Shown: piece by piece, positions 1 to 9,237 of the stretch
Layout of the letters: every line of letters begins with the position of its first letter
Numbering within the stretch: the stretch's first letter is position 1
Assembly: GCF_013761175.1 (NCBI RefSeq)
Contig: NZ_JACDUR010000005.1
Span: forward strand, 468,970-532,969
From: Nonomuraea soli
GTDB lineage: Bacteria; Actinomycetota; Actinomycetes; Streptosporangiales; Streptosporangiaceae
DNA length: 64,000 nt
Direction: 5' to 3'
Position numbers and translations under genes: made by a program
Notes under the pieces: model-generated
Told to the model about the DNA's origin: nothing
Database searches by the model: none
Seen by the model: the letters and a program-made list of their open reading frames with translations, nothing else

Positions 1-1954
1 TCGCCGCTTCGGGAGCAGCGATGGCCAACATCGCCCCACCCTCGGGAAGCGCCTGCATCAACTGCGCACGGGCGGTGACCAGCGTGCAGGCATCGGCCAG
101 AGACAGCACCCCAGCCACATGCGCGGCCGCGATCTCACCGACCGAGTGCCCGACCAGCACGTCCGGGGTCACGCCCAGCGAGGTGAGCAGGCGATACAGC
201 GCCACCTCGAAGGCGAACAACGCCGGCTGCGTCATCCCCGTCTGGTTCAACGCCTCGACCGGCCCAGAGGTCATGGTCCCGCGCAGCTCGGCCGGGAGCA
301 GGGCACAGACTTCGTCGAGCGCTTCGGCGAACACCGGGAACGCCTCCGCCAGCTCGGCACCCATGCCGACCCGCTGGCTTCCCTGACCGGCGAACAACAT
401 CGCCAACCGGCCACCAGCCGAACCGCTTGCCGTACCGTTCTCGGCCAGCGCCCGCAGACCGGCCACCAGCTCGGACCGATCGGCACCCACCACCACCGCG
501 CGATGCTCCAGCAACGCCCGGCCAGTGGCCAGCGTCCAAGCCGGATCCACCTCCGGCCGCTCCTGCGCCCACTCCGCCAACCGGGCGGCCTGCGCCCGCA
601 GAGCCTCAGGCGTCTTCGCCGACAGCAGCCACGGCGACACCGCAGCCTCACCCGCGACCGGTCCCTCGGCCACCGGACCCTGCTCGATGATCACGTGCGC
701 GTTCGTGCCGCTCACGCCGAAGGACGAGACCCCTGCGCGACGCGGACGGTCGTCCACGTCCCACGGCCGAGCCTCGGTCAGCAGCTCGACAGCCCCCGCC
801 GACCAGTCGATGTGCTCCGAAGGGTTCTCCGCGTGCAGAGTGCGCGGAAGCACGCCGTGCCGCATCGCCATGACCATCTTGATCACGCCGGCCACACCGG
901 CGGCGGCCTGCGTGTGGCCGATGTTCGACTTCAGCGAGCCCAGCCACAGCGGCCGGTCACGGTCCTGGCCGTAGGTGGCGATGATCGCCTGCGCCTCGAT
1001 CGGGTCGCCCAGCACGGTTCCCGTGCCGTGGGCTTCCACGGCGTCCACGTCGGAGGTCGTCAGACCGGCGTTGGCCAGCGCCTGACGGATCACCCGCTGC
1101 TGCGAAGGCCCGTTCGGCGCGGTCAGACCGTTGCTCGCACCGTCCTGGTTGATCGCGGTCCCGCGCACGACGGCGAGGATCTGGTGCCCGTTACGCTGCG
1201 CGTCGGACAGCCTCTCCACCAGCAGCACGCCGACGCCCTCGGCCCAGCCGGTGCCGTCGGCGGAGGCGGAGAAGGCCTTGCAGCGGCCGTCCTCCGAGAG
1301 CCCTCGCTGCCGGGAGAACTCCACGAAGGTGCCCGGTGAAGCCATCACCATCACGCCACCGGCCAGCGCCATGTCGCATTCCCCTGTCCGCAGCGACTGC
1401 GCGGCCAGGTGGAGCGCCACCAGCGACGAGGAGCAGGCCGTGTCGACCGTGACCGCGGGGCCCTCGAACCCGAACGTGTACGACACCCGCCCGGAGGCGA
1501 CGCTGGCCAGACCGCCGGTGAGGAGGTAGCCCTCCACCGCCTCCGCGCCCTCGTAGCGGCGCGGGCCGTACTCCATGGGCGCGATGCCGGTGAACACGCC
1601 GGTCTGGCTGCCGCGCAGCCCGGCGGGGTCGAGGTTGGCGTGCTCGATCGCCTCCCACGACGCCTCCAGCAGCAGGCGCTGCTGCGGGTCCATCGCCAGG
1701 GCCTCACGCGGCGAGATCCCGAAGAAGGAGGCGTCGAAGTCGGCGGCGTTGTACAGGAAGCCGCCGTGGCGGGTAGAGGATGTGCCCGGGTCGTCCGGGT
1801 CGCCGGACAGGAGCCGCTCCAGGTCCCAGCCTCGGTCGGTGGGGAACTCCCCGACCGCGTCGGCGCCTGACGCCACCAGGTTCCACAGGTCCTCGGGCGA
1901 GGCCACCCCGCCGGGGAAACGGCAGGCCATGCCCACGATCGCGATCGGTTCGTC
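1..1954 (-). other. PKS-I module 2 (partial): KS-AT...
   Basis: An intact KS (DTACSSSL) is followed by the first part of an AT with GHSVGEIAAAHVAG. The window ends before the second AT motif, so malonyl specificity is only suggested by the strong similarity to the malonyl ATs of PKS-II. Reductive domains lie outside. Confidence 0.85.
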
Positions 1955-4900
1955 GAGGGCCGCGGTCCTGGCCGTCACCACGCCGGACCCGACACCGTCG
2001 CCGCCGAGCAGCTCGGCGCGCAGGTAGGCGGTCAGCACGGCCGGTGACGGGTAGTCGAACAGCAGCGAGCTCGGCAGTTGCAGCCCGGTGGCCGCGTTCA
2101 GCCGGTTCCTGAGCTCGATGGCCGTCAGCGAGTCGAAGCCGGCGTCCTTGAACGCGCCGTTCGCGCTGATCACGCTCGGGGTCACGTGCCCGAGCACCAG
2201 GGCCGCCTGGCTCCGGACCAGGTCGAGGAGGGTGCGTTCCTGCTCCTGGGTGTTCATCCCGCGCAGCTGCTCGCCGAGCGCCATCTCGCCGGACGTGCCG
2301 GAGGTGCGCCGCTCGACCGGCTTGCGCAGCAGACCCCGCAGCATCGCGGGCGCGGGGTCGGCGACCCCGGCCAGGTTCAGCCGGGCGGGCAGCGGCGTTT
2401 CCGCCGTCGAGGCGAGCGCGGTGTCGAAGAGACCCAGCGCCTGCTCGGGCGGCAGCGGGGCGATGCCCAGCCGGGCCCAGCGCGCCAGGTCGGCGGGTGC
2501 GAGCGTCGCGCCCATGCCGCCGTTGTCCCACAGGCCCCAGGCGAGCGCCGTCGCGGGCAGCCCGAGGGTACGGCGGTGCCGCGCCAGTCCGTCGAGGAAG
2601 GCGTTGGCCGCGGCGTAGTTGGCCTGGCCCGCGCTGCCCAGCGTGCCCGCGCATGAGGAGAACAGCACGAACGCCGACAGGTCCAGGTCCTTCGTCAGCT
2701 CGTGCAGCAGCCAGGCGGCTTCGGCCTTCGTCCGCCACACGGCGTCGAGCCGTCGCGGGTTCAGTGCCGGAACGACGCCGTCGTCCAGGACACCGGCGAT
2801 GTGCACGACCGCGGTCAGCGAGTCGCACGAGGCGACGAGCGCAGCCAGGGCGTCTCGATCGGCCAGGTCGCACGTGACGAGCTCGACTCGCGCGCCGAGG
2901 CCGGTGAGCTCGTCCGCCAGGTCGAGCGCCGCGGCGGAGCGCGCGTCGCGGGTCGGCAGCACCAGGTGGCGTACGGCATGCGTGCCGACCAGGTGGCGGG
3001 TGATCGCCCGCCCGAGCCCGCCGGTGGCGCCGGTGACCAGGACGGTGCCGTCGGCCCTCCAAGGGGCCTCGCCCGGCGGCAGGTCGCGTTTGGCCAGCCG
3101 GGGGACGAAGATCCGGCCTTCTCGCACGGCCAGTTGCGGCTCGTCGTAGGCCAGGGCGGCCTCCGGCGGGCAGCTGCCGTCGTGGTCGAGCAGGACGAAC
3201 CGGCCGGGGTACTCGGTCTGGGCCGAGCGCACCAGTCCCCAGACGGCCTTGGCGGCCAGGTCCGTCCCGTCGCCGGTGGCGCCCTCGGTGAGGATCACCA
3301 GGCGGGAGGACGGCGGGTGGTCGGCGGCGAGCCATTCCTGGACGGCGCCCAGTACCCGCGCCACGCCCTGACGTGCGCGTCCGGGCTCGTCACCGGACAC
3401 GCCCTCCGGGGCGGTCCACGGCAGGAGCTCGTCTCCGGGAGCGGGCATCGCGCCGGTGGACGGCACGGGCGTCCAGTCGACCCCGAACAGGCCCGTGAGC
3501 TCCGTGGGCACGCCGGCCGGCCCTCCGGCCTCCAGCCAGTACCTGTCGCGCTGGAAGGCGTAGGTGGGCAGCTCGACGTGCCCGGACGGCACGGCGGCGA
3601 AGAAGGCCTTCCAGTCCGGGGATCGCCCGGAGGTGTGCAGCAGCCCGAGAGCCTGCACGAAGGTGCGCACCTCGTCGCGTTCCTTGCGTGCGGCGGCGAC
3701 GAACACGCCGTCGGCGAGCGTCTGCTGGGCCAGGCCGGTGAGGATGCCGTCGGGGCCGACCTCCAGGAAGAGGTCCGCCTGCGCGGCGGCGGCGGCGTCG
3801 GCGAAGCGCACCGGCCGCCGCACGTGGTCGACCCAGTACTGGGCGGTGGTGAGCCGGCCGGGCTCCACGGGCCTGCCGGTGACGCTGGAGACGACCGGGA
3901 TGCGCGGCTCGTGGTAGGTGACGGTGGCGGCGATGCGCCCGAACTCGGCGAGCATCGGCTCCATCAGGGGCGAGTGCGAGGCGTGCGAGACCCGCAGCGC
4001 GCGGGTGCGCGCGTTGATCCGCGCGCCGATCTCGCTGACCACCGAGGCGACGCCGGAGATGACCACCGAGGTCGGGGTGTTGACCGCGGCGATGGCGACC
4101 TGGTCCTCGCGGCCTTCGATGAACGGCTGGACGTCGGTCTCCGACGCGGCGATCGCGAGCATCGCCCCGCCCGCCGGCAGTGCCTGCATGAGCCTGGCCC
4201 GCGCCGCGACGAGCGTGCAGGCGTCGGACAGGGAGAGCACGCCCGCGATGTGCGCGCCGGCGATCTCGCCGACGGAGTGGCCGGCCACGACGTCGGGGTG
4301 GATGCCCAGGGAGGCGAGCAGCCTGGTCAGCGCCACCTCGAAGGCGAAGAGCGCGGGCTGGGTCATCAGCGTCTCGTTGAGCACGCCGTCCGGGTCGTCG
4401 ACCATCGTCTCGCGGAGCCGGTGCGGCAGTTGCGCGTCGAACAGGGCGCCGATCTCCTCCAGCGCCTCGTCGAAGACGGGGAAGGCGGCGGCCAGGTCGC
4501 GGCCCATGCCGAGCCGCTGGCTGCCCTGCCCGGTGTAGAGCATCGCCAGCTTGCCGCCGCGCCCACTTCCGGTGATCACGTCGGGCGTCGCCGTACCGTC
4601 GGCGAGGGCGCGCAGGCCCGCGAGCAGTTCGTCGCGGTCGGTGCCGACGACCACGGCGCGTTGCTCCAGGGAGTCACGCCGGGTGGCCAGGGCGGCTCCG
4701 GCGGCGGCGACGGGCACGTCGGGTCCGGCCCACGCCGCGAGCCGCCGGGCCTGGGCCCGCAGCGCCTCGGGGCTCTTGCCGGAGATCAGCCAGGGGACGA
4801 GGGTCAGGCCGGAGTCGTCGGGTTCGGCGTCCGGCGCTCCCTGCTCGATGATCACGTGGGCGTTGGTGCCGCTGATGCCGAAGGAGGAGACGGCGGCCCG

Positions 4901-7900
4901 GAGGGGGCGTTCCCGCTGCTGCCAGGTGTGCTCTTCCGTGAGCAGCCGTACGGTTCCCGCCGACCAGTCGACGTGGGGCGAGGGCTCGTCCACGTGCAGG
5001 GTGCGCGGCAGCAGGCCGTGGCGCATCGCCATGACCATCTTGATCACGCCGCCGACTCCGGCGGCGGCCTGGGCGTGGCCGATGTTCGACTTCAGCGAGC
5101 CGAGCCACAGCGGCTGGTCCTCGGGCCGGTCCTGACCGTAGGTGGCGATGATCGCCTGGGCCTCGATGGGGTCTCCGAGCGTGGTTCCCGTGCCGTGCGC
5201 CTCCACGGCGTCGACGTCGGAGGCCGTCAGGCCGGCGTTGGCCAGCGCCTGCCGGATGACCCGCTGCTGCGAGGGGCCGTTCGGCGCGGTCAGTCCGTTA
5301 CTGGCACCGTCCTGGTTGATCGCGCTGCCCCGCAGGACGGCGAGGATCTGGTGCCCGTTGCGCCGCGCGTCCGACAGCCGCTCCACCAGGAGCATGCCGA
5401 CGCCCTCGGCCCAGCCGGTGCCGTCGGCGGAGGCGGCGAAGGCCTTGCAGCGCCCGTCCGCCGACAGGCCGCGTTGCCGCGAGAACTCCACGAACATGCC
5501 GGGCGAGGACATGACGGTGGCGCCTCCGGCCAGGGCCAGGTCGCACTCGCCCGAACGCAGCGACTGCGCCGCCAGGTGCAGCGCCACCAGCGACGACGAG
5601 CACGCCGTGTCCACCGTGACCGCCGGGCCCTCGAACCCGAACGAGAAGGCCACCCGCCCGGAGATCACGCTGGCCGTCGTGCCGGTGAGCACGTAGCCTT
5701 CCGCGCTGCCGGTCGCCTCGTGCAGGCGGGGGCCGTAGTCCTGCGCCGTCGCCCCGGCGAAGACGCCCGTACGGCTCCCGCGCAGCCCGTCGGGGCTGAT
5801 CCCGGCACGCTCGATCGCCTCCCACGACGTCTCCAGCAGCAGGCGCTGCTGCGGATCCATCGCCAGAGCCTCACGCGGCGAGATGCCGAAGAAGCCGGCG
5901 TCGAACTCCGCCGCCTCGTACAGGAACCCGCCGTGGCGGGCGTAGGAGGTGCCGTGGCCGGCGGGATCGGGGTCGTAGAGCCGCTCCAGGTCCCAGCCGC
6001 GGTCCGCGGGGAACTCCCCGATCGCGTCCCGGCCCGAGATCACCAGCTCCCACAGATCGGCAGGGGAGACCACCCCGCCGGGGAAGCGGCAGGCCATCCC
6101 GACGATCGCGATCGGCTCGTCGTGGCCCGCCACGCGCGCGACGGCGGCACCCGGCCGCTCGATCGAGCCGGACAGCCGCGCGCGCAGGGACCCCGCCAGT
6201 ACGGCGGGCGTGGGGTAGTCGAACAGCAGCGAGCTGGGCAACCGCAGACCGGTCGCGACGCTGAGCCGGTTGCCGAGCTCGACGGCGCTGTAGGAGTCGA
6301 AGCCGAGCGCCTTGAAGGTCGTGCCGGCGTCGACGGTGGCGGTGGTGGCGTGGCCGAGCACCAGCGCCACGCAGGTCCTGACGAGGTCGAGGAGCACCTG
6401 CTCCTGAGCCGCCTCCGTCAGCCCGGCCAGCTTGCCTGCGAGGGGAAGATTCGCCGATCCACCGGAGGGCGCCATACCTGCCGGCTCCCCGGCGGGCGAC
6501 ATGCCTGCCGGCTCCCCGACCGAGGCTCCGGCCAGCTCGCCGCCGGGCGGGAGCCCGGTCGCGCCGCCCGTGTCACGGCGGGCGGGATCCGTGCCCGGGG
6601 CGCCGCTGCCGGGTGACTCGGTGAGCCAGTGCCGGGTGCGCTGGAAGGCGTAGGTGGGCAACGGCACCCGCCGCCCGCCGGGCAGCACGGTCTCCCAGTC
6701 CACCTCGACCCCGCCGGCGTACAGCTCGGCCACGGCCAGGGCGGCGGCGAGCGGCTCCGGCCGGCCCTCGCGGAGCGTGGGGATGAAGCGCGCGCCGGTC
6801 CCGTGCGGCAGGCAGCGCGGGCCCAGCGCCGACAGGACGGCGCCCGGCCCGATCTCCACGAAGGTGCCGGTTCCCGCGTCGGCCAGGGCCCTGATGCCGT
6901 CGCCGAACCGGACGGCCTCGCGCACGTGCCTGACCCAGTGGTCGGGCGAGCCCAGCTCAAGGGCGGACGCCACGGCGCCTGTGAGGTTGGAGACGACGGG
7001 AACGGCAGGCTCGTGATAGGTGAGCGACTCGGCCACCTGCCTGAACTCCGCGAGCATCGGCTCCATCAGCGGCGAGTGGAAGGCGTGGCTGACCCGCAGG
7101 CGGCTGGTCTTGCGCCCTCTGCCGCGCATCTCCTCGGCGATCTCGGCGACGCGGCTCTCCACGCCGGAGACGACCACCGAGTCCGGCGCGTTGATCGCGG
7201 CGATGCCGGTGCCCGCGTCGAGGAGCGGAAGGATCTCCTCCTCCGTCGCCTGGACGGCGACCATGGCGCCGCCGGGCGGAAGGTTCTGCATCAGCCTGCC
7301 GCGCGCCGAGACCAGGGCGCAGGCGTCCTCCAAGGACAGCACTCCCGCGACGTGCGCGGCGGCGATCTCACCGACGGAGTGGCCGATGAGGTGGTCGGGG
7401 CGGATGCCCCAGTGGGCGTACAGGCGGGTGAGGGCGACCTCGAAGGCGAAGAGGGCGGGCTGGGTCGTGCCCGTCTCGTCGAGGCGGCCGTCCTGGTCGG
7501 TGAACATCGCCTCGATGAGGTCGCCGCCGAAGCAGGCGGCGATCTCGTCCAGGGCGCGGGCGAAGACGGGGTGCCTGCCGTACAGCTCCTGGCCCATGCC
7601 GCGGCGCTGGCTGCCCTGGCCGGCGTAGAGGAAGGCCAGGCCGCCCGTGCCGGGGCGGCCGGTCACCACCCCGGCGGCGGGCTCGCCCTCGGCGAGCTTG
7701 GCCAGGACGTCGGCCAGCTGGGCCGGGCCGTCCACGACGAGGCCGGCCCGCGCCGGGAACGCGGTGCGGGTGGTGGCCAGCGAGTAGGCGAGCTCGGAGA
7801 GTCCCGTCTCCGGGGTGGTCAGCAGGTGCTCGCGCAGCCGTACGGCCTGGCCGCGCAGCGCGGCGTCGTTCTGCCCGGACAGCGGCACGATCAGCGGCGG

Positions 7901-9208
7901 CGTGACCTCGGGGGGCTGCGGTGCCGCGACAGCGGAGGGCGGCTCGACGAGGACCAGGTGGCAGTTGGCTCCGCCCATGCCGAAGGAACTGACGCCGGCC
8001 ACCAGCGGCGCGTCGGTGCGCGGCCACGGGCTCAGGGCGGTGTTGACCCGGATGTTGAGCTCGTCGAAGGGGATCTGCGGGTTGGGCGTCTCGAAGTTCA
8101 GCGACGCGGGCAGCTCCCGGTTCCGTATGGCCAGCGCGGTCTTCAGCAGGCCGACGATGCCCGCGGCTCCCTCGAGATGGCCGACGTTGGTCTTGGCCGA
8201 GCCGACGAGCAGGGGGGTTCCCGGCTCTCTGGCGGCGCCCAGGGCCGCGCCGAGCGCGCGGGCCTCGATGGGGTCGCCGACCCGGGTGCCGGTGCCGTGC
8301 AGCTCGACGAACTGCACGTCGGCGCCGCTCACCCCGGCCCGCTCGCAGGCCAGGCGGATGACCTCCTCCTGCGCGTGCTGCGCGGGCACGGTCAGCCCGT
8401 CGCCGCCGCCGTCGTTGTTGACGGCGCTGCCCGCGATGACGCAGTAGACGTGGTCGCCGTCGGCCAGCGCGCGCGACAGCGGCTTGAGCACGACGACGCC
8501 GCCGCCCTCGCCGCGGACGTAGCCGTTGGCGCGGGCGTCGAAGGTGTGGCAGCGCCCGTCGGGAGACAGGGCGCCGAACCGTGCGGCGGCCAAGGTGCTG
8601 TCGGGCGTGATGTTGAGGTTGACGCCGCCGACGAGGGCCAGCCCTGACTCGCCGTTGCGCAGGCTCTCGCAGGCCAGGTGGACGGCGGTCAGGGAGGCGG
8701 ACTGCGCCGAGTCGACGGTCAGGCTGGGCCCCTGCAGGCCCAGGGTGTAGGAGATGCGGTTGGCGAGCAGCGCCCGGCTGAGCCCGGTCAGGCTGTGGCG
8801 GGTCAGGTTGCCCTGGAGCAGCTGCGCGTAGTCGCCGGCCATGGCGCCGATGTAGACGCTGGTGCCGCTGTCGCGCAGGCTGGCGGGGACGATGCCGGCG
8901 TCCTCCAGGGCCTCCCAGCTCAGTTCGAGGACCAGCCGCTGCTGCGGGTCCATCATGGCGGCCTCGTTCGGCGCGATACCGAAGAATTCGGCGTCGAAGT
9001 CGGCTATCGCGTCGATGAATCCGCCGCGCATTCCCTCGGTCTCCGGCGATTCCCAGCGGCCGGGCGGCACTTCTGTGATGGCGTCGCGGCCGTCGCGGAG
9101 CAGCCGCCAGAACGACTGCGGATCGGGGGCCTGCGGAAGTCGGCAGGAAATACCGACGATCGCCACTGCGTCGTCGGAAAAGGTACGGGAAGAAAGTTCG
9201 AATTGCAT
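1..9208 (-). CDS. PKS-I: modular type I PKS with KSQ loading module (3' end beyond window)
   Basis: This gene starts the polyketide chain. The frame is open from an ATG at 9208 to the left edge (3069 whole codons) with no stop, so the protein is incomplete. Domains in order: KSQ (about residues 1-430), AT (about 520-830), ACP (about 935-1010); KS (about 1029-1450), AT, KR, ACP; KS (from about 2418) and an AT cut off by the edge. The first KS has Gln169 in place of the catalytic Cys (context VDSAQSASL), the mark of decarboxylating loading KS domains. No N-terminal docking helix precedes it, as expected for a chain starter. The start lies 29 nt after the FG-GAP repeat gene, with AGG about 7 nt upstream of the ATG. 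Although it is the last gene in this window's order of transcription, it must act first. The identification of the loading module is firm; the total module number is unknown. Confidence 0.93.
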   Translation of the reverse strand, partial: MQFELSSRTFSDDAVAIVGISCRLPQAPDPQSFWRLLRDGRDAITEVPPGRWESPETEGMRGGFIDAIADFDAEFFGIAPNEAAMMDPQQRLVLELSWEALEDAGIVPASLRDSGTSVYIGAMAGDYAQLLQGNLTRHSLTGLSRALLANRISYTLGLQGPSLTVDSAQSASLTAVHLACESLRNGESGLALVGGVNLNITPDSTLAAARFGALSPDGRCHTFDARANGYVRGEGGGVVVLKPLSRALADGDHVYCVIAGSAVNNDGGGDGLTVPAQHAQEEVIRLACERAGVSGADVQFVELHGTGTRVGDPIEARALGAALGAAREPGTPLLVGSAKTNVGHLEGAAGIVGLLKTALAIRNRELPASLNFETPNPQIPFDELNIRVNTALSPWPRTDAPLVAGVSSFGMGGANCHLVLVEPPSAVAAPQPPEVTPPLIVPLSGQNDAALRGQAVRLREHLLTTPETGLSELAYSLATTRTAFPARAGLVVDGPAQLADVLAKLAEGEPAAGVVTGRPGTGGLAFLYAGQGSQRRGMGQELYGRHPVFARALDEIAACFGGDLIEAMFTDQDGRLDETGTTQPALFAFEVALTRLYAHWGIRPDHLIGHSVGEIAAAHVAGVLSLEDACALVSARGRLMQNLPPGGAMVAVQATEEEILPLLDAGTGIAAINAPDSVVVSGVESRVAEIAEEMRGRGRKTSRLRVSHAFHSPLMEPMLAEFRQVAESLTYHEPAVPVVSNLTGAVASALELGSPDHWVRHVREAVRFGDGIRALADAGTGTFVEIGPGAVLSALGPRCLPHGTGARFIPTLREGRPEPLAAALAVAELYAGGVEVDWETVLPGGRRVPLPTYAFQRTRHWLTESPGSGAPGTDPARRDTGGATGLPPGGELAGASVGEPAGMSPAGEPAGMAPSGGSANLPLAGKLAGLTEAAQEQVLLDLVRTCVALVLGHATTATVDAGTTFKALGFDSYSAVELGNRLSVATGLRLPSSLLFDYPTPAVLAGSLRARLSGSIERPGAAVARVAGHDEPIAIVGMACRFPGGVVSPADLWELVISGRDAIGEFPADRGWDLERLYDPDPAGHGTSYARHGGFLYEAAEFDAGFFGISPREALAMDPQQRLLLETSWEAIERAGISPDGLRGSRTGVFAGATAQDYGPRLHEATGSAEGYVLTGTTASVISGRVAFSFGFEGPAVTVDTACSSSLVALHLAAQSLRSGECDLALAGGATVMSSPGMFVEFSRQRGLSADGRCKAFAASADGTGWAEGVGMLLVERLSDARRNGHQILAVLRGSAINQDGASNGLTAPNGPSQQRVIRQALANAGLTASDVDAVEAHGTGTTLGDPIEAQAIIATYGQDRPEDQPLWLGSLKSNIGHAQAAAGVGGVIKMVMAMRHGLLPRTLHVDEPSPHVDWSAGTVRLLTEEHTWQQRERPLRAAVSSFGISGTNAHVIIEQGAPDAEPDDSGLTLVPWLISGKSPEALRAQARRLAAWAGPDVPVAAAGAALATRRDSLEQRAVVVGTDRDELLAGLRALADGTATPDVITGSGRGGKLAMLYTGQGSQRLGMGRDLAAAFPVFDEALEEIGALFDAQLPHRLRETMVDDPDGVLNETLMTQPALFAFEVALTRLLASLGIHPDVVAGHSVGEIAGAHIAGVLSLSDACTLVAARARLMQALPAGGAMLAIAASETDVQPFIEGREDQVAIAAVNTPTSVVISGVASVVSEIGARINARTRALRVSHASHSPLMEPMLAEFGRIAATVTYHEPRIPVVSSVTGRPVEPGRLTTAQYWVDHVRRPVRFADAAAAAQADLFLEVGPDGILTGLAQQTLADGVFVAAARKERDEVRTFVQALGLLHTSGRSPDWKAFFAAVPSGHVELPTYAFQRDRYWLEAGGPAGVPTELTGLFGVDWTPVPSTGAMPAPGDELLPWTAPEGVSGDEPGRARQGVARVLGAVQEWLAADHPPSSRLVILTEGATGDGTDLAAKAVWGLVRSAQTEYPGRFVLLDHDGSCPPEAALAYDEPQLAVREGRIFVPRLAKRDLPPGEAPWRADGTVLVTGATGGLGRAITRHLVGTHAVRHLVLPTRDARSAAALDLADELTGLGARVELVTCDLADRDALAALVASCDSLTAVVHIAGVLDDGVVPALNPRRLDAVWRTKAEAAWLLHELTKDLDLSAFVLFSSCAGTLGSAGQANYAAANAFLDGLARHRRTLGLPATALAWGLWDNGGMGATLAPADLARWARLGIAPLPPEQALGLFDTALASTAETPLPARLNLAGVADPAPAMLRGLLRKPVERRTSGTSGEMALGEQLRGMNTQEQERTLLDLVRSQAALVLGHVTPSVISANGAFKDAGFDSLTAIELRNRLNAATGLQLPSSLLFDYPSPAVLTAYLRAELLGGDGVGSGVVTARTAALDEPIAIVGMACRFPGGVASPEDLWNLVASGADAVGEFPTDRGWDLERLLSGDPDDPGTSSTRHGGFLYNAADFDASFFGISPREALAMDPQQRLLLEASWEAIEHANLDPAGLRGSQTGVFTGIAPMEYGPRRYEGAEAVEGYLLTGGLASVASGRVSYTFGFEGPAVTVDTACSSSLVALHLAAQSLRTGECDMALAGGVMVMASPGTFVEFSRQRGLSEDGRCKAFSASADGTGWAEGVGVLLVERLSDAQRNGHQILAVVRGTAINQDGASNGLTAPNGPSQQRVIRQALANAGLTTSDVDAVEAHGTGTVLGDPIEAQAIIATYGQDRDRPLWLGSLKSNIGHTQAAAGVAGVIKMVMAMRHGVLPRTLHAENPSEHIDWSAGAVELLTEARPWDVDDRPRRAGVSSFGVSGTNAHVIIEQGPVAEGPVAGEAAVSPWLLSAKTPEALRAQAARLAEWAQERPEVDPAWTLATGRALLEHRAVVVGADRSELVAGLRALAENGTASGSAGGRLAMLFAGQGSQRVGMGAELAEAFPVFAEALDEVCALLPAELRGTMTSGPVEALNQTGMTQPALFAFEVALYRLLTSLGVTPDVLVGHSVGEIAAAHVAGVLSLADACTLVTARAQLMQALPEGGAMLAIAAPEAA
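1955..6121 (-). other. PKS-I module 1: KS-AT(HASH motif)-KR-ACP
   Basis: The KS has an intact DTACSSSL active site. The AT has GHSVGE (malonyl-like), but its second specificity motif reads HASH, a cross between HAFH (malonyl) and YASH (methylmalonyl). The KR follows the AT linker directly with no DH. It has an intact TGATGG cofactor loop, the LDD motif of B-type ketoreductases and a QANYAAAN catalytic Tyr/Asn. The ACP has GFDSL. The module should add one unit and leave a beta-hydroxyl; whether the alpha carbon is methylated is uncertain. Confidence 0.82.
6122..9208 (-). other. PKS-I loading module: KSQ-AT(malonyl)-ACP
   Basis: The KS-like domain has Gln169 instead of Cys but keeps the HGTGT and NVGH histidine motifs, which fits decarboxylation of an ACP-bound extender rather than condensation. 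The AT has GHSVGE at about residue 607 and HAFH at about 708, the malonyl-CoA signature. Together these predict malonyl loading and decarboxylation to an acetyl starter. The AT-ACP linker (about residues 880-930) is rich in Gly, Pro and Ala and contains a 27-nt imperfect repeat near 6473-6526. The ACP carries GFDSY with the phosphopantetheine serine. Confidence 0.88.
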
Positions 9209-9237
9209 GTGAACCTGTCCAGCTTCCGACGGAGTTA

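Noticed and set aside
1704..3335. 543-residue minus-strand frame near the left edge
   Set aside because: It is a shadow inside PKS-I; the true frame runs from 9208 through the left edge and shows KS, AT, KR and ACP motifs.
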